Shown: positions 21,901 through 31,930, numbered from the stretch's first letter. The stretch is 64,000 nt of DNA from Caprella mutica (GCA_947561585.1 CANNZV010000273.1:62001-126000); one strand, 5' to 3'. Made by a program: numbers and translations. Notes: generated by a model not told the origin, from the letters alone.

Positions 21901-24900
21901 CTGTGAGGTCACATGTCAACAATGGTGCGTACGTTTGTACGTACAGTACAAACACAAAAGATGGCTGCAACACACCCAACTTTTGTTAAATAACGTTTTC
22001 GGTGATATTTTTTTTAATTCCACATTACCGCATGCTATTATCCAATCTTTATAGTCATACGGACGAAAATTAAAAAATGACTGTTGATGAAATTGCTACT
22101 GGTCTTTTCACACCCAAAATAGTAACAAATTTTTAGTCTTGAAGAAGACGATTTATTCAAGATAATTAGATCATTAGTCAGATCGGTCGCGTTGGCCGCC
22201 ATCTTAATTCTCTATTCCATGTGACCCACAGCAATTCTGTTTACTATGACGTGACCTCTTGTTTACATACATGACGTCACAGCCTACCCAGAATAAATTT
22301 GAATAATACATGTAACTGGGGTACTATACTATTCTGTTTACTATGGCCTGAACTACCTATACAGTAACATCAGGAAAGTGTCTGGTGATTGTGTCATAGG
22401 AAATATGTGTGTTAGAATATTTTTTTTAAGTGTACGGTTACATATAAATAAAATGGTGAAAATACCACATAATGATTCCTTTAGCATTAGCTATTTTCTA
22501 ATGTTCATTAAATATCGAACCTAATTCTATAGACTGTTTATAAAAACTAATATTTTCTGATATTGTACTTCCATTAGTTCTTTTTAGGTTTAAATTATTT
22601 TCCATTTAAATTCAAACTCTATGACTAAAAGTGGTTGCTATTCAACCCAGTCATTAAAGATCATAATTTCAAACATTTGGGAATGTCTCAAAAAAGATGG
22701 TAGACTCTTGGTGTTTTAAAATAATTATTAAATTTCCACAGAATTTTTTAAATGCCAAATAAATTATCATTTTATCATTGATTTCGAATTTTCTATAAAA
22801 AAAGATAACCAGCAAATATAATTTCCATATTAGCTAGCTATTAGAAAGAAGTAGATTATGATTATTAATAACTGTAATTTGTATCTGTTATAGCTGCCTG
22901 CACTGAGTTTTCATCCAAGGTACCCCTCTCATTGAATGTTTTCTCTTCAGAAAGGCTGAGTTGTATGGCTATAGTAACACCTCAGAGGAGTATGAAGCAC
23001 CCCCCTCTGTCATATGCAATGTCACACCATCACTCTCAGCCAAGAATGACTCTGTACCTGCTAGAAAAAAGGTATTGAGCAAATAGGGCAAGTTCTGCAT
23101 TAATGGACGGTTCCACCTTTTCGATCGTATAAGTAAAAGGCATATAATCATTATTTTTAACTTATTTAAATTGGTATCCATGGATGCCAATTTAAACCTG
23201 CAGGCATCATTACTACCAAATAGCTAAAAGTTAGCTATTTAATAATTATTCTATACTAGTGTACTTTCCTGTTAATAATAACGGGTCATCATCAATACCA
23301 ATTTATTACCAGTTATTAGGTCCCTTTTAATGAATTCAATTAGAATTAAATTTTCTGCATAGTCTAATTTACTTTATAGATAAAATAAATTTAAAAATTA
23401 AATAAAAACAGGGGAATTTGAATATCAAGTAAATATATTCCCGTGCGTATCATAGCTACATTCTTTATGTTTAATACCCGTCGAGTAAAAGCGGACACCA
23501 AATAAATAAACACACTAAGGAAATTATTAGTATAGATTCTTTCTTATGATTGAACATATAGAACCGTCTAATAACTTGGAACTTATAACTAACTAAAATA
23601 CTATAGCTACCCCTTCACTAGACTGTTAACAAGGATTGTTAACAGTCCCTGATTTGCATTAACTAAGTAATAAGAAACTAAGCATTAGAAATTGAAATAT
23701 GAAAACAAATTCAGTGAAATGGCTAACCCCCTCTTTTTGTTTCTGTGTGGGTAGTGGATAAAAATAATGATAATGTAACAGTCTGTTCTACCACTTGGGT
23801 AAGATCTACCACATTTTGGGACACATTATAGAAAAATATATATGTAGCTATAATAATTATTCAACTCTTATTTTAATTGGTATGATACCTGCAGGTATCA
23901 TGGATAACAATTAAAATAAAAGTTAAATAACAATCGTTAGCTGTATATATTTTTTCTTTGTTCGATAATGTGGAACTGACCGATAATTAAGACTTGGCTA
24001 CCCTAGTGATGCAATATTTAGAGAATTTTAGTTATTTTAGACTAGCTAATAGCTATTTTAGACTATTTTAATTATCTAAGACTATTTCAGTTGCCTTTCT
24101 TACTCATTCTATCTCTCCCCAGTTCATCATCTACCTTGCAGATGATATGCATGTACCACAGTGTCGGGAGGTTTTAGAGGCGGGACTAACTGCCTCTACG
24201 GCCATCAGTGACATGTCAGAAATGAACTCGAAAGTACACGGTGAGAAACACGCTAGGGAACACTGCACTGCTCTGTTGCTCAATTAGGATCGCAGTAGTA
24301 GGAAAGTTGGTGTTAGCACAGGTTATGATAGGTCAATGAAAAAAATTCTATAGGTCAAACTTGTTCATATCCATTATTCACACCCACCAAGATTTATGTA
24401 TTATGCATCTTTTAAGTCGATGGACTGCATCCATGAATTAAAGTATTGACTGTTGTATTATGAGCCGTACACACGAAGGGTTTTCTAAGTCTTTCCACCA
24501 GACTTTTTGCTAAGCTCCTCCTACTTTTTCCACGAGAATATAAGAAAAAACTATTTTAATAATAATTTTATAGCCAAGAGTCTGGTGGACTTTTGGCTTA
24601 GTGTTGAAAATCTTACTGTCAAGAGAAAGGGAACTGTTGTTTTTATCCCAGTAGCTATTGGACTTGAAAATTCAAATGAGAAGTTTTTGAAACAGAAGGA
24701 ACTTCATTTTTTAAATTAAGTACCTAACTACTTATGATTTTTGGTTTATTTACTAATTTGACTGTTGAGTATAAAGCAATTTCAGTCTCTCTCGTGGTTC
24801 ACTCAATAATTACCCAATTAGCCTACTCAATAGTTAGCTACTATGTAATGTACGTAGCTAGTCTATAGAACAAAAGCTGTTTTTTAAGCTATTACTATTA

Positions 24901-27900
24901 TATTTAAGCCTCTAATATCCCATGATTCACCTTCCGCACAGAGTCACATTGCTGTAGCTTGAATAGATTGTCTTTATAACTTATTAAAATTTTTCAGGCT
25001 CTAAATGACATGAAAAATGAGGCATTTATATTGCATTTAAACTTTATAGAGTTAGCTAATAGATATTCAAATTATTGTAATTTGTACCTATTACCTTATC
25101 TTGATTTTCTATATTATAATATGTTGTTAATGCCCACTATTAACCTTAAAAGGTTACCTGGAATGGCACAGAGATACAATATAAAATTATAAATGTAGAT
25201 ACATGTTTTAGTGTTTTATCATGTTGTTTCACCTTAGATGTTAGGAAAAGAGGCTTTTTTAATGTACCTAGCTAGTTACTCAATCTATTTTCTGAATTAA
25301 GTTATTATTATTATTTATCTTGTCAACTAACCATTTATTTCAGATCTCGAGAAGAATGCTGCCCATGTGCTGGGCAAGGAGGCAGCTCTGTTTGTCCTCA
25401 CAGGCACCATTGCCAACTGTGTGGCTATTTTAGCTCACTGTGACCAGAGTGACAGCTCTATACTCATGGGGGACAGAAGCTTCATCTACAGGAACTGTCA
25501 GGTCAACCTGACCAGGGTGAGTGGTCAACATGACCTACGGTAAGTTCTGAATTATTGGTCAGTTCCACGTCTTTGGTCATATAAGAAAAACAATAAAATA
25601 CAAATATATGTTATAGTTTTTTCTTATATGACAGAAGATGTGGAACTGACCGATAATTCAATCCCTAGTGATGATTGCACTGACCAGAATAAGTGGTCAT
25701 TCTGATCATTGCGTTGGTTAAGCCTATAGTGGGTACTGCTGTAATTTTAATTATTTTGAATTAGCTAAACATATTAATCATAATAATTGGAATACGTTTT
25801 AATTACACTCATTAGTATTTACAAAACATTTTGACTTTTATTATTTTATTTGGTATTTAACCTGCATGTATCATGGATACCAAATAAAATAAGTAGTTAA
25901 AATGTTAAATTATACAATTGTTCTTATGACCGAAAATGTGGAACCGTTCGATAACTCGTAACTTACCCTACCTCTCTGTTTGACAGCTCAACCACCTGAA
26001 CATGATAGCGCTGCGTAACAGCAAACACGGTACCATTGATCTGTCGGAGCTGAAGACGTACCTCAGTGAGAGGGAGAGTGCTGACTACAGTGAAGTGGAC
26101 CAACACCTTTACAAACCTAAACTCATATGCATTGAGAACCCCCATACCTCCTCTGGGGGACAACTCCTAGACTCTAAATACCTCAGTGATGTGAGTGCAT
26201 GGCCTAAAAAACACTAATGTAGCAAGCTAACTAGTAGGACGGCTTCACACTTGCGTTTTTTAACCTTGCGGGAAAAAAGTTCTTTTTAAAATGTGTTCAT
26301 ACTTGCATTTTTTATCGCTGGAGGAAGAATCACATTAAAAAAATTATCGCTGAAACGCCAAATGATACACTTTTTTTAGCGGTATTTATGAACGCATGTG
26401 TGAAGCGGGCTGTACAGTATATGTTGTTCAATCTATAATATATTCTATACAAGTACATATTATGGATACATATATAGGTACCTATTATGTACTGATTTAA
26501 TTGTTATTTCGCAATAGCCATGATTTATGATTTTTTTTTAACTGTTAATATTATTGTGACTGGTAGCCAAGATAGTGCAACAAATGATTAGTTTTCTTTT
26601 CAGTTTGTATTTCTAATTAAAAGTGTTACTGACGGACGGACGTGGCTCTAATTAAAGTATAGAATCTATAGATATGATATGTGACAATGAATACTCGCAT
26701 ATCCACATTGATTTCATTTTAAATATAGGATAGCTTCAGTTGAATCCAAAACTGTTGTAATTTGGATTAAGATTTGCTGGTAGCTATATTTAACAGTGCT
26801 AAAAAATTATAATCGTCAGACAGCTCTAAAAATAAATCGGTACAAAACAAATCTTTCATGTTTATTTTGTCAAATCTCTGTTAGCTATGGAATAAAAAAC
26901 ATCCTCTGTAAATAATTAAAATAACTGTTTTCTATGAAATTTTAAATTAGTAGCACAATCTGTGTATGCTTTAGTATGTAGCTAGGTAATTTTGTTATTA
27001 TTTAACTATAATTTTTCTTTAGTGTCCGAAAATGTGATTGTCCTCCCCGAAATAACAAATACTTCTTTTGCAGTTGAGTGGGATTTGCTCAGACCACTCC
27101 ATCCCCCTCCATTTAGATGGGGCTCGCATCCTCCATGCTGCCTTCGCTCTCAATCTGTCTCCAGCTCAAATAGCGTCTCACGCCTCCTCTGTCACCATGT
27201 GTCTCAATAAGGGACTGGATGTGCAGAATGGCTCCATTATTGCCGGGGATAAGGACTTCATAGATAGGTAATGCATCTTGTAGATAGGTAATGCATCTTG
27301 TAGAGAGGTAATGCATCTTGTAGATAGGTAATGCATCTTGTAGAGAGGTAATGCATCTTGTAGATAGGTAATGAAATTTTTGTAGATAGGCAGTGCATCT
27401 TTTGTAGATGGGTGGGTAATGCATCTTTAGTTTCTATTTCTGAGACCATTTAATGAGTTGACATTTCAATTTTCAGGTGCCGAGAGCTGCAGAATGTCTT
27501 TTGTGTTCAGTCAGTCCGTATGGAAGGTTTAGCTGCCTCAGCCTCACTAGCTCTGGCTCACTATGTCCAGTACGTCTCTAAAGCTAGCATCAGTGCTAAA
27601 AATATAGAAAAAGGTGAAGCTACATTTAAATCTCCATTATAACTAATCTAGTGTTTTTAGGATTATAATTGTTCAATTAAAACGGCTACCCAGTAGCTAG
27701 TTTTAATTAGTGTAATTTTATTTGTAATTTACTATTTATTCATATTTGTTTATTTAAATAAACTGTTCATTATAATTATTCAACTACACAGCTTATTAAA
27801 TGCTCAAATAGATTAATTTAAGGGTAATTGTTACCCATTTATTTCGGTGCACAGTACTCGGAAAGTGGGCATTAACCCGTACACGGTTGCTCAACTTTAA

Positions 27901-29648
27901 CTTTGCTGATGTGCCACATCTACAGATTGCTGTCCCAAAATCAGGCCACCCTCCATTTACGGGTTAACCTAACTCAGTAAGAGTTTTAGAAAAAGGCTCG
28001 TTTCCAGGTGTAGTTTATATCCTACTCCTGACATAATAAACTAAATGACGACATGAACGACAAGCTTTAAGACTCTATTCAAAAGTTGCTATATTATAAT
28101 AAAATGTAAGTAATTCACCTGTTGAAATATGGTTGCATCATTTTAATGACATGTTTAAATTTCTATCTCAGGTTTGAGTCGGTTCAGCAGTTCTTCCATC
28201 ACAACTCTCTTCAAATCAACAACAAATGTTGTGATGTTGAAATGTGACAACATCAGAGTACACCCTGAGACATTGGTGGATAGGTTGAGACAGGTGAGAA
28301 GAGTGAGGGTGTGGAGAGAGTGAGGGTGTGGAGAGAGTGAGGCAGGTGAAGGTGTGGAGAGAGTGAGGCAGGTGAAGATGTGGAGAGAGTGAGGCAGGTG
28401 AAGATGTGGAGAGAGTGAGGCAGGTGAAGATGTGGAGAGAGTGAGGCAGGTGAAGATGTGGAGAGAGTGAGGCTGGTGAAGATGTGGAGAGAGTGAGGCT
28501 GGTGAGAGTGTGGAGAGAGTGAGGCAGGTGAAGATGTGGAGAGAGTGAGGCAGGTGAAGATGTGGAGAGAGTGAGGCAGGTGAAGATGTGGAGAGAGTGA
28601 GGGTGTGGAGAGAGTGAGGCTGGTGAGGGTGTGGAGAGAGTGAGGCTGGTGAGGGTGTGGAGAGAGTGAGGCAGGTGAAGGTGTGGAGAGAGTGAGGCAG
28701 GTGAAGGTGTGGAGAGAGTGAGGCTGGTGAGGGTGTGGAGAGAGTGAGGCTGGTGAGGGTGTGGAGAGAGTGAGGCAGGTGAGGGTGTGGAGAGAGTGAG
28801 GCAGGTGAGGGTGTGGAGAGAGTGAGGCAGGTGAAGATGTGGAGAGAGTGAGGCAGGTGAAGATGTGGAGAGAGTGAGGCAGGTGAAGATGTGGAGAGAG
28901 TGAGGCAGGTGAAGATGTGGAGAGAGTGAGGCAGGTGAAGATGTGGAGAGAGTGAGGCAGGTGAAGATGTGGAGAGAGTGAGGCAGGTGAAGATGTGGGA
29001 GAGTGAGGCAGGTGAAGATGTGGAGAGAGTGAGGCAGGTGAAGATGTGGAGAGAGTGAGGCAGGTGAAGATGTGGAGAGAGTGAGGCAGGTGAAGATGTG
29101 GAGAGAGTGAGGCAGGTGAAGATGTGGAGAGAGTGAGGCAGGTGAAGATGTGGAGAGAGTGAGGCAGGTGAAGATGTGGAGAGAGTGAGGCAGGTGAAGA
29201 TGTGGAGAGAGTGAGGCAGGTGAAGATGTGGAGAGAGTGAGGCAGGTGAAGATGTGGAGAGAGAGTGAGGCAGGTGAAGATGTTGAGAGAGAGTGAGGCA
29301 GGTGAAGATGTTGAGAGAGAGTGAGGCAGGAGAAGGTGATGCTGGTGGAATTGGTTACGATCAGAGAATAGGGACACAAATATAAAAAAGGGAAAATTAT
29401 TTCAAGTGGTAGCTAGCTACTACAGTTTCCTCCCAATAAATTTTCCTCTTCAGGTCCCTCCAAATGAAGTGACTGAGTTGCAGGATAGAATCTCCATCAT
29501 TGGCAAGGTGTGGTCTGAAGACTCAGTCAGACTCATGACTCATTCTGGTGTCAGTGTTGACCAAGTGGCTGCAGTTATTAAGAAAATAAAGTACCTGATG
29601 GAGGAGTACGACAGTTGCCTCGTTATTAACTACAATAATAGAACATGA
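18861..29648 (+). CDS. Zinc finger-threonine aldolase-like fusion protein, 13 exons, N-terminus missing
   Basis: Exons: 18861-18982, 19183-19259, 19635-19764, 20846-20974, 21561-21735, 22951-23071, 24123-24240, 25344-25516, 25987-26190, 27074-27267, 27477-27613, 28172-28293, 29454-29648. Every junction is GT-AG and every phase matches, giving at least 631 residues (numbered here from exon 1). Residues 1-152 are polar and probably disordered. 160-210 hold a C-x2-C-x13-H-x5-H finger (Cys186, Cys189, His203, His209) of the U1/BED-like kind seen in transposase-related proteins. 252-631 align along their whole length with low-specificity L-threonine aldolases, PLP enzymes that split threonine to glycine and acetaldehyde. 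The phosphate-loop TGT (310-312), His401, Asp431, Arg434, the PLP lysine 462, Arg495 and Arg593 are kept. The family SDT motif, the DVYG tyrosine, the ring-stacking histidine (here Phe337) and the GGGMRQ loop are altered. It may be a modified enzyme or a pseudoenzyme tethered to DNA or RNA. Confidence 0.88.
19183..19259 (+). CDS. Fusion gene, exon 2
   Basis: It encodes residues 42-66 (ENGSNLSLEAPSVINSDAPN...), which are polar and probably disordered. Acceptor TTTCTATTTTAG, donor GTAAAT. Confidence 0.75.
19635..19764 (+). CDS. Fusion gene, exon 3
   Basis: It encodes residues 67-109, including EISDHDMPFITNF. It ends GAG G|GTAAGG, and the intron becomes a tandem array of donor-like units almost at once. 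Confidence 0.78.
19766..20770 (+). repeat. Intron minisatellite of 25/27/32-bp units with a splice donor in each
   Basis: About 36 units of the form GTGAGTGAGTGACGAGAGAG followed by AGTAGAG. The first three are 25 bp, most are 27 bp, and a block near 20400-20640 has 32 bp with an extra TAGAG. Each unit contains AGAG|GTGAGT, an excellent 5' splice-site match. The array begins within about 25 bp of the donor of exon 3 and fills almost the whole intron. The 361-codon minus-strand ORF is a by-product of the 27-bp period. Confidence 0.95.
20846..20974 (+). CDS. Fusion gene, exon 4 (charged linker)
   Basis: It encodes residues 111-152: an acidic start (DEETESDSPEMDK), a lysine-rich centre (KIKTKKLKNK) that could act as a nuclear localisation signal, and an acidic end (EYEDDPT). 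Confidence 0.8.
21170..21485 (+). repeat. Intron minisatellite, about 23-bp unit
   Basis: About 13 copies of TTTCCTTGATAGATTCCAAA plus TAC or TAG, drifting to TTTCCTAGATAG in the 3' half. It lies mid-intron between exons 4 and 5, not at a splice site. Confidence 0.9.
21561..21735 (+). CDS. Fusion gene, exon 5: C2H2/BED-like zinc finger
   Basis: It encodes residues 154-210. KKRFCHSWFNIPEVAPWLEE leads into Cys186-x2-Cys189 and His203-x5-His209. The WF/W...L lead plus finger resembles single fingers in hAT-type transposases and host proteins derived from them. Acceptor TATTTTTTTGCAG, donor GTAAGT. Confidence 0.85.
21736..22380 (+). repeat. Duplications around the exon 5 donor
   Basis: GTGTCTGGTGACTGTACAGA, AGAGTGTCTGAAC and CCTATACAGTAACATCAGGA recur at 21740-21790, 21800-21840 and 22348-22390. 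This is a partial, spread-out version of the donor-proximal repetition seen in other introns of the gene. Confidence 0.6.
22951..23071 (+). CDS. Fusion gene, exon 6 (linker)
   Basis: It encodes residues 212-251, linking the finger to the aldolase domain. A long-form family A MITE begins 13 bp after the donor. Confidence 0.8.
23084..23589 (+). mobile_element. Family A MITE, long variant, complete
   Basis: The ends TAGGGCAAGTTCTGC and TAACTTGGAACTTATA are inverted. The interior holds the palindrome remnant GGTATCCATGGATGCC and a roughly 340-bp cargo (ACGGGTCATCATCAATACC, CGGACACCAAATAAATAAAC) shared in inverted orientation with 10407-10810 and partly with 58150-58570. It sits in intron 6 of the fusion gene. 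Confidence 0.75.
23797..24006. mobile_element. Family A MITE
   Basis: The left end GGGTAAGATCTACCACATTT is degraded. The right end is TGGAACTGACCGATAATTAA. The centre is the palindrome GGTATGATACCTGCAGGTATC. It lies in intron 6. Confidence 0.65.
24123..24240 (+). CDS. Fusion gene, exon 7: start of the aldolase domain
   Basis: It encodes residues 252-290. LADDMHVPQCREVLEAGL sits where the family has its conserved N-terminal SDTVTRP-type strand, but serine and threonine of SDT are replaced and the DDVYG tyrosine is missing. Confidence 0.85.
24284..24600. mobile_element. MITE fragments: family J (left end) and family B (left arm)
   Basis: 24284-24361 matches the left 75 bp of the family J element at 3640. 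24461-24600 matches the left arm of the family B element at 46242 (GCCGTACACACG, CCACCAGACTTTTTGCTAAG, CTCCTCCTACTTTT). Both are in intron 7. The 70-codon ORF at 24507-24719 overlaps this debris. Confidence 0.65.
25344..25516 (+). CDS. Fusion gene, exon 8: PLP phosphate loop
   Basis: It encodes residues 292-348. LGKEAALFVLTGTIANCVAI is close to the family GKEAA...(S/T)GT.(A/G)N block. Further on, GDRSFIY replaces the family GDxSHIF, so the histidine that stacks on the cofactor ring is phenylalanine here. Confidence 0.92.
25538..25970. mobile_element. Two family A MITE pieces filling intron 8
   Basis: 25538-25666 has both ends (GGTAAGTTCTGAATTATTGG and TGTGGAACTGACCGATAATT). A second right end (GGAACCGTTCGATAACTCG...TTACCCTA) and the core palindrome CATGTATCATGGATACC lie at 25855-25970, only 16 bp before exon 9. 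Confidence 0.7.
25987..26190 (+). CDS. Fusion gene, exon 9
   Basis: It encodes residues 349-416. KHGTIDLSELKTYL matches the family (D)GTxDLxxL strand and helix. LICIENPHTSSGG corresponds to the LENTHN block and keeps the active-site histidine (His401). Confidence 0.92.
26191..27073. other. Intron 9, no further gene
   Basis: A small inverted repeat lies near 26240-26410 (GCTTCACACTTGCGTTTTT against AACGCATGTGTGAAGCGGGC), probably another MITE. The rest is AT-rich. ORFs starting at 26992 and 27068 contain exon 10. Confidence 0.5.
27074..27267 (+). CDS. Fusion gene, exon 10: PLP-lysine exon
   Basis: It encodes residues 417-480. IPLHLDGARILHAAFAL carries the Asp and Arg that hold the pyridine ring and phosphate. 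MCLNKGLDVQNGSIIAG carries the Schiff-base lysine (codon 27209-27211). The exon ends at a donor that is itself repeated in tandem in the intron. Confidence 0.93.
27268..27425 (+). repeat. Tandem copies of the exon 10 splice donor (20-bp unit)
   Basis: GTAATGCATCTTGTAGATAG is repeated five to six times directly from the exon-intron boundary, then degenerates. Each unit ends in (A/G)TAG or AGAG followed by GTAATG, which reproduces the real boundary ATAG|GTAATG. Use of any downstream copy adds an in-frame TAA at once. Confidence 0.9.
27477..27613 (+). CDS. Fusion gene, exon 11
   Basis: It encodes residues 482-526. VRMEGLAASASLALAHYV corresponds to the family MRQxGxLAAAGLxAL helix. The arginine is kept, but the three glycines before it are not. 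Confidence 0.88.
27614..28171. other. Intron 11, no gene
   Basis: AT-rich. A family J end remnant lies at 27850-27880 (CACAGTACTCGGAAAGTGGG). Nothing else was recognised. Confidence 0.4.
28172..28293 (+). CDS. Fusion gene, exon 12
   Basis: It encodes residues 528-567. TTNVVMLKCDNIRVHPETLV aligns with the TNxxFV strand of the C-terminal small domain. Its donor CAG|GTGAGA is the first unit of a 1-kb array of CAG|GTGAAG repeats. Confidence 0.88.
28294..29340 (+). repeat. 1-kb intron minisatellite of about 26 bp seeded at the exon 12 donor
   Basis: About 40 units of GTGAAGATGTGGAGAGAGTG plus AGGCAG, with variants GGTGTGG and AGGCTG. The first unit is the intron start itself (GAGACAG|GTGAGAAGAGTGAGG). 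Nearly every unit restates AGGCAG|GTGAAG. The strand is almost pure purine. The 374- and 387-codon minus-strand ORFs are repeat by-products. Confidence 0.95.
29454..29648 (+). CDS. Fusion gene, exon 13 (last exon)
   Basis: It encodes residues 568-631 and TGA. SVRLMTHSGVSVDQVAAVIK matches the family VRxVTHxDVsxexV ending and keeps the carboxylate-binding arginine. A short polar tail (NYNNRT) follows. AATAAA-type hexamers occur near 29858. Confidence 0.92.
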   Translation, partial: VPPNEVTELQDRISIIGKVWSEDSVRLMTHSGVSVDQVAAVIKKIKYLMEEYDSCLVINYNNRT

Positions 29649-30355
29649 GAGAAAAATAGTTATTTTCTTTGCCTTATATTGTGTCGAGTGCCCACTGATT
29701 AGAACAAAAAAGTTACCTACTTCTAGATAAGAAATTATTATTTTCATATAAATTTAGTCTTCAACATTTATTCAAATTTATTATTTTCATATCCATTTCG
29801 TTATGAATGTTTATTAGATATTGTCACTTCTATAATGAAATGAATGTAAGAGTGTAATAATAAATCTGTAGCTAATATTTAATTTGTAGCTTTCTCTTTT
29901 GTTTCAAATCTGTGGGCATTTCAAGAATTTTTGAATGTTTTTCGTTTATGCACATCTTAGGGGACATTAAACAAACTATATTCTTATTTTTTATTCAGTT
30001 TAAAAATTAATAGCCACATGCTATTTTTAATTGTTTATGGACTCTGATAAAAGAATTTCATCAATTAGTTTTTGTTTTCCTGACCTCTACCTCTAGACTC
30101 CATTAAATTTATTGCTGCCATTCAATTTAATAGTGGTAGTTAATTTTAGTGACTGTACGTACGTACTAACTGTGCTAGGGCAATTGGTCACTATATTTTC
30201 CATTTCGCCAAGATACAATAAATGACACAATATGTACATAATTTGGTATCTACAATGTAAAAGATCGTTTCTAATCTTCTATTATATTGATATAAATTAT
30301 TTCAGAATAATAAAATAATTTCAATAATTGGCTTCCTTCTTGGAAATCTAAGAAA
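29649..30355. other. 3' flank of the fusion gene, no gene seen
   Basis: AT-rich. AATAAA-type signals occur around 29858. No repeat family was recognised. Confidence 0.4.
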
Positions 30356-30357
30356 AT

Positions 30358-30647
30358 TTATGAAATGAAGAGCGAGTGAGACGACAAAAAAAGTTTCCAT
30401 CCTTTTATTATACTAGAGATTTCGAATAAACCAATATACTAATTTTAAACAAAATAATTAGAAATAAGAAGTATTACCGAATACCAAAATTAATAAAGTC
30501 TCCTAACTAATTCACAAATAATAAAGAAAAATCATAGAAAATAATAATAACTTATTCTAAATTAGGATATTGGTTTATTCGAAAGCTCTAGTATAATAAA
30601 AGGATGGAAACTTTTTTTGTTTTCTCACTCGCTCTTCATTTCATAAA
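30358..30647. mobile_element. MITE, family I
   Basis: Inverted arms of about 75 bp: TTATGAAATGAAGAGCGAGT through GTTTCCATCCTTTTATTATA to ATTCGAATAAACCAATAT-like sequence at both ends. The interior is AT-rich without an ORF. Confidence 0.85.
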
Positions 30648-30837
30648 GTAACATGTTAAACATTTGAAAGAACTAAAAACAATTGAATGATAAAGTAATG
30701 TCTAGAATTTGTATCAACAATACGAGTAATTTGTATAAATTGAAAATCTTTGGATGTAATTTGAAAATTTTGTACAAAAATTGGGTAAATTCTTAGTTCG
30801 CGTCCCTATTTCATTTAGGGACGCGAACTAAGGACCG

Positions 30838-31200
30838 ATACAAATGGGGTACGGTCATGAGCCCCCCTGTTTTTTAATCCTAATTTACCTAGTAAAACAA
30901 TTGAAGAGCTACTTAGATAGGGATAACTGAGATTTCGTAATTTAAAAGCAACGGAATGATAAAATATTCAATTTCACTTGGATCAAATATTATTTCATTT
31001 GGATCAACTAGAACTCGAAATGGTATGTAGTTTGTTGTACTGCACACTTCATGATTGTATAATGACCTGGCAGGGGGGGGGGGGGGTGGCACGCCCCCGA
31101 TATACTCCTACTTTATGTTCAATTACTAATGAACTACAAAAGTGTCAATAAGGATTAATTACTATAGGTAAATAAGGAGTAAAAAACAGGGGGCTTATGA
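30838..31200. mobile_element. MITE, family M, with half a family G module
   Basis: Inverted arms contain GAGCCCCCCTGTTTTTTAAT and TAAAAAACAGGGGGCTTATG. 31024-31104 is the left half of family G (GTAGTTTGTTGTACTGCACA...GACCTGGCAGG), with a run of 14 G. A related arm fragment occurs at about 17185-17230. Confidence 0.7.
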
Positions 31201-31386
31201 TCTACACCCGATCCAAATACCCCCTTCCTAGTTCACGTTCCTAATTGATTTAGGGACGTGAACTAGGAAGAGGGTATTTTTTTAAATTAATTTTTCTTAA
31301 ATTTTATTACCTTTTATCTGATTTAAATATATTCCACTATAAAATATCATTTAACAGAAAATCTAATATCTTGACTACATATACAA

Positions 31387-31930
31387 CTAGATTGCGTGCA
31401 CTCGGTAGAGCGCAAACCTTCGCCGCCGCTTTTGACCCTATCTCTCCCAAAATCTAATGAACTGGATAATGATCAATCGACCCATCAAGTTCCATGCAAT
31501 ATGGTTGAATACTTTTTTGAGTTATAAATGTCCTTGACCTTTGACCAGATCGCTCCGAAAATTCTACCAGATGGTTCCTGGACATTAACCAATCATCCCA
31601 TCAAATTTCAGACAAATTGGTTGAATAATTTTTGAATTTTAAATGGCCATGGCCTTGACCCGATCGCTCCAAAAATCTAACAAAATAATTCCTTTATATT
31701 GACTAATCGTCTCACCAAGTTTCATGCAATATGGTTCAAAACTTTTTGAGTTATAAATGATCATGACCTTGACCATTAACCGGGTCACTCCCCAAATTCT
31801 ACCAATAGGTCACTGGACATTGACCAATCGTTTCACCAAATTGCAGGCAATTTAGTTTAATACTTTTTCAGTTATGCGAATAACAAGATGATAAATAAAT
31901 AAATGCCGGGTAAAATATGACCTTCCCGCA
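31387..31930 (-). mobile_element. Family D element with four core repeats
   Basis: One end reads ATTGCGTGCACTCGGTAGAG. Four diverged units of about 115 bp follow, each with (A/C)CAATCGTC-like, TGCAATATGGTT-like, GAGTTATAAATG and CCTTGACC. The other end has ATAAATAAATAAATG and a hairpin CCTTCCCGCATTCTGCGAAGG-like. Copies occur at 59013-59540 and 54641-54918 in the other orientation. The target in family C is known from 2066-2432, so insertion is direct. A core-repeat plan like this recalls the pearl/HINE elements of bivalves, but that is a guess. Confidence 0.7.

Noticed and set aside
19728..29379. Minus-strand ORFs of 361, 374 and 387 codons in introns of the fusion gene
   Set aside because: They read through the 27-bp and 26-bp donor arrays antisense to a well-supported spliced gene; sequence content is pure repeat.
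31387..31430. tRNA gene suggested by CTCGGTAGAGCGC
   Set aside because: No anticodon arm, T arm or acceptor stem can be formed around it; it is the end of a dispersed element.
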